A program made the position numbers and the translations under genes. This document shows, one piece after another, positions 20,161 through 24,053 of a stretch of DNA of 24,053 bases; positions within the stretch are counted from its first letter, which is position 1; every line of letters begins with the position of its first letter. Origin of the DNA: a virus; the IMG/VR virus record IMGVR_UViG_3300032605_001130, positions 1-24,053 of that record. One strand, 5' to 3'. The notes under the pieces were generated by a model. That model made no database searches, was not told the DNA's origin, and saw nothing but the letters and a program-made list of their open reading frames with translations.

Positions 20161-20534
20161 TGATTCTTTTTCCTGTAATCTTCTATTGCACTTTTGATAG
20201 CATCTTCCGCCAAGACTGAGCAGTGTATCTTTACTGGCGGTAGGGCAAGTTCTTCAGCAATCTCGCTGTTCTTAATTGCTTGAGCTTGGTCAAGCGTGCG
20301 GCCTTTAAGCCATTCAGTAACGAGGCTCGAACTAGCAATCGCACTTCCGCATCCGTAAGTTTTAAACTTAGCATCAGTGATAATGCCATTATCAACCTCT
20401 ATTTGTAATTTCATCACATCACCGCAAGCAGGCGCACCTACCATACCAGTGCCTACTTTAAGAGAGTTTTTATCTAAACTACCTACATTGCGTGGGTTTT
20501 CATAATGTTCTAAAACTTTTTCAGAATAGGCCAT
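20157..20534 (-). CDS. iscU: IscU Fe-S cluster scaffold, complete
   Basis: This 125 aa protein keeps every key residue. C37 and D39 are in GAPACGDVMKLQI, C62 in YGCGSAIASSS, H104 and C105 in KIHCSVLAEDAI, and the LPPVK chaperone-binding motif is at 98-102. It is close to E. coli IscU in length and almost collinear with it (MAYSEKV...HYENPRNVGS). It would assemble [2Fe-2S] clusters with a host IscS and pass them on with HscA/HscB. It is wedged between nrdA and nrdB with one- and four-base overlaps, so it is made at the same rate as the reductase. It was probably taken from a beta/gamma-proteobacterial host. Confidence 0.96.
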   Translation of the reverse strand: MAYSEKVLEHYENPRNVGSLDKNSLKVGTGMVGAPACGDVMKLQIEVDNGIITDAKFKTYGCGSAIASSSLVTEWLKGRTLDQAQAIKNSEIAEELALPPVKIHCSVLAEDAIKSAIEDYRKKNQ

Positions 20535-22852
20535 TACAGTTTACAGCTTTCGCAGTCCTCTTCAATAAATTCTTCTACTTGACCAGTTTGTAGTGGAGTT
20601 GCTTCTACATCTGCTTTTGATCCTTGCTTGTTCACAAGGCTGTAGTAGAAGGTCTTAATGCCCCACAAATGAGCCTGCATCAAGTTTTTAGCAATAAGTG
20701 TAGTTGGTACTTTACGATCTGCCCAGTGTGCTGGATTGTAGAATGTATTAGTTGAAATACTTTGATCTACATAGGCCGCAATAACAGCCGCAGTTTTCAA
20801 GTAAGCATCACAGTCTTTTTGTTCCCACATCAATTGATATTTGTTTTTCAATTTATGATATTCTGGAACTACTTGAATAAACGAGCCTGCTTTACTTTCT
20901 TTAACTGAAATCAAACTCATTGGCATTTCAATACCGTTAGTTGAGTTAATAACAACACTAGAACTTTCGACTGGTGCTACAGCCATTAAAGTAGCATTAC
21001 GCACACCATATTGTTTAACATGTTCACGTAGGCCTTCCCAATCCAACTCTGGAGTAAAGTCAGCAAGTTCATTAACGCCATTAGCACGTAGTTCCCATGG
21101 AAAAATACCCTGTCCATAACGTGTCTTAGCTGAGTCTAAACAAGCACCGCGTTCACGTGCTAGTTCTGTAGTTGCTTCTGTTAGATAAAATGCCTGATGC
21201 TCCATCCATGATTTAACTTCTTGTAGGGCATCCTTTTCACCGTATTTAAAGCTACGTTTAGCATGCCAATAGGCCAAGTTAGTAATACCAATACCCAAAG
21301 GTTGGATTTCATCGTTGCTTAACTTAGACTGAATAGATAAAAAGTCTTGATAGTCTAAGATATTACATAGGCTACGTTGTAGAATACGGCAAGCACGGCG
21401 CATGTCTTCTGGGTTACGGAAAGCACCCCAGTTAATTGACCCAAGTGTGCAAAGAGCAATACGGCCACTATCATCATCGAGACGCTTAAATGGTTTAGTA
21501 GGCAATAAAATCTCACAGCAAAGATTACTTTGATAGATAGTATGATATTCCGGATCAAACGGTCCTTGGTTCATTACATTGTCAATAAACACTAGATAGA
21601 TACGTCCAGTATCTGTGCGCTCTTTTAAGATACCGCCTTTGAATACTTCTTCTGCCGACATTACTTTCTTACGTAGACCGCTTTTCTTTTCATACTTAAC
21701 ATACAGTTCTTCAAACAGTTTAGCATCTTTGTAAAATGCTTCATATAGGTCAGGAACTTCATTAGGATCAAAGAATGTTATGTTTTCTTTGTTTTTGAAG
21801 CGTCTCCAGAAGAACGCCGACAATACGACACCATAGTCCATGTGACGAACACGAGTTTCTTCAGTGCCCTGATTATTTTTAAGCACAATAAGATCATCAA
21901 ACTGGTGATGCCATATTGGATAAAACACAGTAGCTGACGCATTTCTAATACCACCTTGTGAACATGAACGTAAATCACCAAACCACTTCTTAAGGAAAGG
22001 AATCATACCCGTGTGCATGATTTCCCCGCCTCGTATAGGACTTCCCAATGGACGTAGTCGACCTATCTCTAGACCAATGCCAGCACGTTTGCTAGCATAC
22101 TTGGCCATCATTTCTCCTGAAGCAAAGATGCTATCCAAGTCGTCATCACTGCGAATAAGCACGCAAGAGCTGAATTGTTTTGTTGGAGTGCCCAATCCAG
22201 CAAGCACAGGAGTAGCAAGAGTAAACAAACCATCACTAGCCGCATTGTAATATTCCTTGATAAATTTTAATCTTTGATTTGTTTCTTCTTTGTGCATGAC
22301 CGTTGCGGCTGCAATCATATAACGAATTTGTGGAGTTTCATAAATTTGTTTGGTACTGCGGTTACGCACAAGGTATTTCTCGATTAATTGTTCAATCGCA
22401 GCATATGAATACTCTTCGTCTTTTGCATGGTCAAGAAGATCATTCATCTTGTTCCATTCTTCTTCTGTGTACCACGTAAGCAACTCTTCTGTGTATAATC
22501 CTGTGGCCACATTAGTCTTAACAATTTCGTATAGGTGCGGAGGATTATAGTCACCGTAGACATCTTTACGCAGCATGCTCAGACGCTGTTTACCTGCTAC
22601 ATACTGATAGTTTACATGCCCAACATCTGGATTATGTTCTACGTCAATAAGATCAACAATAGCTCGAAGTGTTAGTTCATCAATTTCTCTAGTGCTGATA
22701 CCATCGTAGAAGTGTGGCTGTGCTTTGATCTCAATCATACTCTGACTGACATCTGCAATACCTGCACATATTTTAGTAACCTGCGCTTGCCATTTGCTAA
22801 CGTCTAAAGGTACACGTGCTCCACTGCGTTTAGTGACTTGAATGTTGCTCAA
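20534..22852 (-). CDS. nrdA: Ribonucleotide reductase class Ia alpha subunit (NrdA), TTG start
   Basis: The 772 aa protein has an N-terminal ATP-cone region (KRSGARVPLDVSKW, then EIDELTLRAIVDLI). The catalytic core is intact: C230 in FSSCVLI, N443/C445/E447 in SNLCCEI, and C468 in IALCTLG. Tandem radical-transfer tyrosines are present near residue 736 (TFYYSL), and the C-terminal redox pair is C767/C770 (CESCKL). The enzyme reduces ribonucleoside diphosphates. The start is TTG: no ATG or GTG occurs in frame between the previous stop and 22852, and AGAGG lies eight bases upstream. It heads the nrdA-iscU-nrdB-grx-LSm operon. Confidence 0.97.
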   Translation of the reverse strand: MSNIQVTKRSGARVPLDVSKWQAQVTKICAGIADVSQSMIEIKAQPHFYDGISTREIDELTLRAIVDLIDVEHNPDVGHVNYQYVAGKQRLSMLRKDVYGDYNPPHLYEIVKTNVATGLYTEELLTWYTEEEWNKMNDLLDHAKDEEYSYAAIEQLIEKYLVRNRSTKQIYETPQIRYMIAAATVMHKEETNQRLKFIKEYYNAASDGLFTLATPVLAGLGTPTKQFSSCVLIRSDDDLDSIFASGEMMAKYASKRAGIGLEIGRLRPLGSPIRGGEIMHTGMIPFLKKWFGDLRSCSQGGIRNASATVFYPIWHHQFDDLIVLKNNQGTEETRVRHMDYGVVLSAFFWRRFKNKENITFFDPNEVPDLYEAFYKDAKLFEELYVKYEKKSGLRKKVMSAEEVFKGGILKERTDTGRIYLVFIDNVMNQGPFDPEYHTIYQSNLCCEILLPTKPFKRLDDDSGRIALCTLGSINWGAFRNPEDMRRACRILQRSLCNILDYQDFLSIQSKLSNDEIQPLGIGITNLAYWHAKRSFKYGEKDALQEVKSWMEHQAFYLTEATTELARERGACLDSAKTRYGQGIFPWELRANGVNELADFTPELDWEGLREHVKQYGVRNATLMAVAPVESSSVVINSTNGIEMPMSLISVKESKAGSFIQVVPEYHKLKNKYQLMWEQKDCDAYLKTAAVIAAYVDQSISTNTFYNPAHWADRKVPTTLIAKNLMQAHLWGIKTFYYSLVNKQGSKADVEATPLQTGQVEEFIEEDCESCKL

Positions 22853-22867
22853 CTTGAATGCCTCTTT

Positions 22868-23329
22868 TTAATATTTGTTTAATGCTAAATCTATACTTGA
22901 ATATTGATACAGTAATTTTAACTGCTTTTTTTCTATTTCATTTGTATTTACTATCGCGTAAGGATAGAAATTAAGAATATATTTTCCATCAGCTAACCAA
23001 GCTACATTGCTTCGCTCTTTGGTTTGATAGTCATAATAGACCCGAATCTCAGGATTTAAATTTTTATGACTAGTAAAATATATAGTATATACTATTCCTA
23101 GAGCTTTTGCAACGTCGCAATAGTAATTTTCGGCTAACAATGTCCATGGATCTGGCCATTCTGTGGTATCATCTGGAGTCAAATAATACCCTACTCCCGG
23201 AGCTCGACTCCAGAATTGATTTAAACATTCTACAGCTTGTTCTATAGGCAAAGTGTCTAATGTTCGGCGAAGTTCTTTCCACTGCGTCAGTCTATCATTA
23301 ACTCGCAGATTCCAAAAATTTTCCAACAT
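22868..23329 (-). CDS. Conserved phage protein of unknown function (153 aa)
   Basis: The N-terminal part is helical (WKELRRTLDTLPIEQAVECLNQFW). It is followed by GVGYYLTPDDTTEWPDPWTLLAENYYCDVAKALGI, a Trp/Pro-rich motif I recall as widely conserved in T4-like phages of marine bacteria near structural genes. A mixed strand region ends the protein. No catalytic residues are evident. It lies two bases after the fibre-type gene and 15 bases before nrdA, so it belongs to a virion-type unit running into the nrd operon. Confidence 0.76.
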   Translation of the reverse strand: MLENFWNLRVNDRLTQWKELRRTLDTLPIEQAVECLNQFWSRAPGVGYYLTPDDTTEWPDPWTLLAENYYCDVAKALGIVYTIYFTSHKNLNPEIRVYYDYQTKERSNVAWLADGKYILNFYPYAIVNTNEIEKKQLKLLYQYSSIDLALNKY

Positions 23330-23330
23330 A

Positions 23331-23906
23331 TTATGCTGTCGCGATAGTGTAAGTTAGGTTTGCTGAAAACCCGGTGCTGGTTGTTGTGTATGTTACTGCT
23401 ACATTGGTACCATAGGTAGTAAACCCAAATGTAACTCCTGTATTAGCAGTCTCATCATATTCATCATCATAAGTAGCAGTGCCGTTATAATTTGTTATTT
23501 TGAGTGTACCAACACGTGCTGTGGTATTTCTAACAATATTATAATTAATTCTAGCCGGAATCATTGATTGAGTAATAATTCCCGTGTTGCCTGAAGAATT
23601 ATCTGCTAATACCACTGTCGCAGGTGTTATGCTAGCGATAGTTGATTGAATTGTAGCAATATTGGCTTGTATATTAGCAATGTTGCCTTCGATGATGGCT
23701 ATAGCCATTTCAGTTTGGCCAGCACTGAATTCAGTAAGCAATTCAGTAACTCCGCCTGGGTTAGGGCTACCTTCAGCTGATGTTCCATTACCAATATACA
23801 GTTGTCGTGTGTCGATACTCCAGCCTAACTCGCCGCTGTCTAATTGTGGGAGTTGTTCGTTATATCCACGTCTTACTTGTATTTTTGAAATTTGTATAAC
23901 AGCCAT
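23331..23906 (-). CDS. Fibre or tropism-type virion protein (191 aa)
   Basis: It opens with ISKIQVRRGYNEQLPQLDSG, then ELGWSIDTRQLYIGNG. This matches the N-terminal domain common to phage tail fibres and tropism determinants (RRG...LPxLxxGELGWxxDTxxLYIGNG). A coiled coil of Ile/Asn-rich heptads (IIEGNIANIQANIATIQSTI) follows at about residues 72-92. The Thr/Tyr-rich beta C-terminus ends in NLTYTIATA. It is probably a trimeric structural fibre part. A CTAAATA box lies 24 bases upstream and an AAGG precedes the ATG. Confidence 0.85.
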   Translation of the reverse strand: MAVIQISKIQVRRGYNEQLPQLDSGELGWSIDTRQLYIGNGTSAEGSPNPGGVTELLTEFSAGQTEMAIAIIEGNIANIQANIATIQSTIASITPATVVLADNSSGNTGIITQSMIPARINYNIVRNTTARVGTLKITNYNGTATYDDEYDETANTGVTFGFTTYGTNVAVTYTTTSTGFSANLTYTIATA

Positions 23907-23930
23907 GTTCTCAACCTTAACTATATTTTA

Positions 23931-23937
23931 TATTTAG
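23931..23937 (-). promoter_or_regulatory. CTAAATA late promoter box of the fibre-type gene
   Basis: GCTAAATA on the minus strand, overlapping the stop codon of the upstream gene and 24 bases before the ATG at 23906. It has the same core word and nearly the same distance as at 10584-10590. Confidence 0.45.
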
Positions 23938-24053
23938 CTGAGTTTGTAATACTGTTCAACTCTTTCTAACCACTTGTTAGTCCACTTTTCCCACTCCGCA
24001 CCTTCTACAGTCCACGTTTGAAATTCAAATGCTTGGCTACACATTAGGATAAC
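23934..24053 (-). CDS. 3' end of an upstream gene (39 aa visible)
   Basis: The frame is open from the window edge to TAA at 23934-23936. The visible C-terminus is Trp- and Glu-rich: FEFQTWTVEGAEWEKWTNKW, then LERVEQYYKLS. The N-terminal part is off the window. No family can be named from this piece; by position it may belong to the virion unit. Confidence 0.6.
   Translation of the reverse strand, partial: VILMCSQAFEFQTWTVEGAEWEKWTNKWLERVEQYYKLS

Noticed and set aside
1-24053. tRNA genes, CRISPR arrays, insertion sequences, integrase or attachment sites
   Set aside because: Intergenic gaps are all under about 140 bases; none showed a cloverleaf, spaced direct repeats or transposase or integrase motifs.

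Overview
The window reads as a stretch of a tailed double-stranded DNA phage genome of the large, T4-like marine or freshwater myovirus kind. Gene density is very high, with many 1-17 base start/stop overlaps. There are virion fibre-type proteins (7761-9878, 23331-23906, 10238-10875), a complete class I ribonucleotide reductase operon, phage nucleotide-metabolism enzymes, a phage-type ribosomal protein bS21, a DNA methyltransferase, many small unknown ORFs, and T4-type late promoter boxes (TATAAATA, CTAAATA). The phage-borne DnaK, IscU and Hsp20 look closest to beta/gamma-proteobacterial proteins. With a CsgF-like curli protein present, this makes a proteobacterial host more likely than a cyanobacterium, and possibly a betaproteobacterium. 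That host call is inference.

Layout. (A) 1-7426, minus strand: a host-takeover and proteostasis block. In transcription order it runs membrane coiled-coil protein, unknown 109 aa protein, bS21, DnaK, Hsp20, ClpS, cytidylyltransferase-like protein, a 35 aa Cys-rich ORF, a small membrane protein, a DEDDh exonuclease, a MazG-like NTP pyrophosphohydrolase, a conserved 107 aa unknown, and a secreted CsgF-like protein cut by the window edge. (B) 7493-10875, minus strand: virion genes, including a 705 aa fibre with about 40 hexapeptide repeats and two small beta-rich paralogues, preceded by a UUCG-loop terminator. (C) 10944-12381: small unknowns around two divergent promoter regions. (D) 12519-17040, plus strand: a tandem array of about a dozen very small genes. 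They are unlike each other except for a shared C-terminal motif (roughly F-x4-D-x-T-x-F-x-L-R-W). A DNA methyltransferase with its own promoter sits inside the array. (E) 17026-22852, minus strand: nrdA, iscU, nrdB, glutaredoxin and an LSm-like protein in an overlapping operon, then a 482 aa low-complexity Ser/Asn/Thr-rich protein. (F) 22868-24053, minus strand: a conserved 153 aa protein, a fibre/tropism-type protein and the 3' end of another gene.

Regulation is partly readable. Four promoters share TTGA(C/T)TTTT at -35 and a TATAAT-type -10 at exactly 17 bp spacing, and a fifth (dnaK) has TTGACA-N17-TATAAA. They probably represent the host-sigma70 early class. TATAAATA and CTAAATA boxes precede virion genes and bS21 and probably represent the late class. 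Three genes have no Shine-Dalgarno sequence and have promoters placed so that transcription should begin at or within a base of the ATG, suggesting leaderless mRNAs. No tRNA, CRISPR, transposon or integrase was seen. No gene-free stretch exceeds about 140 bases.
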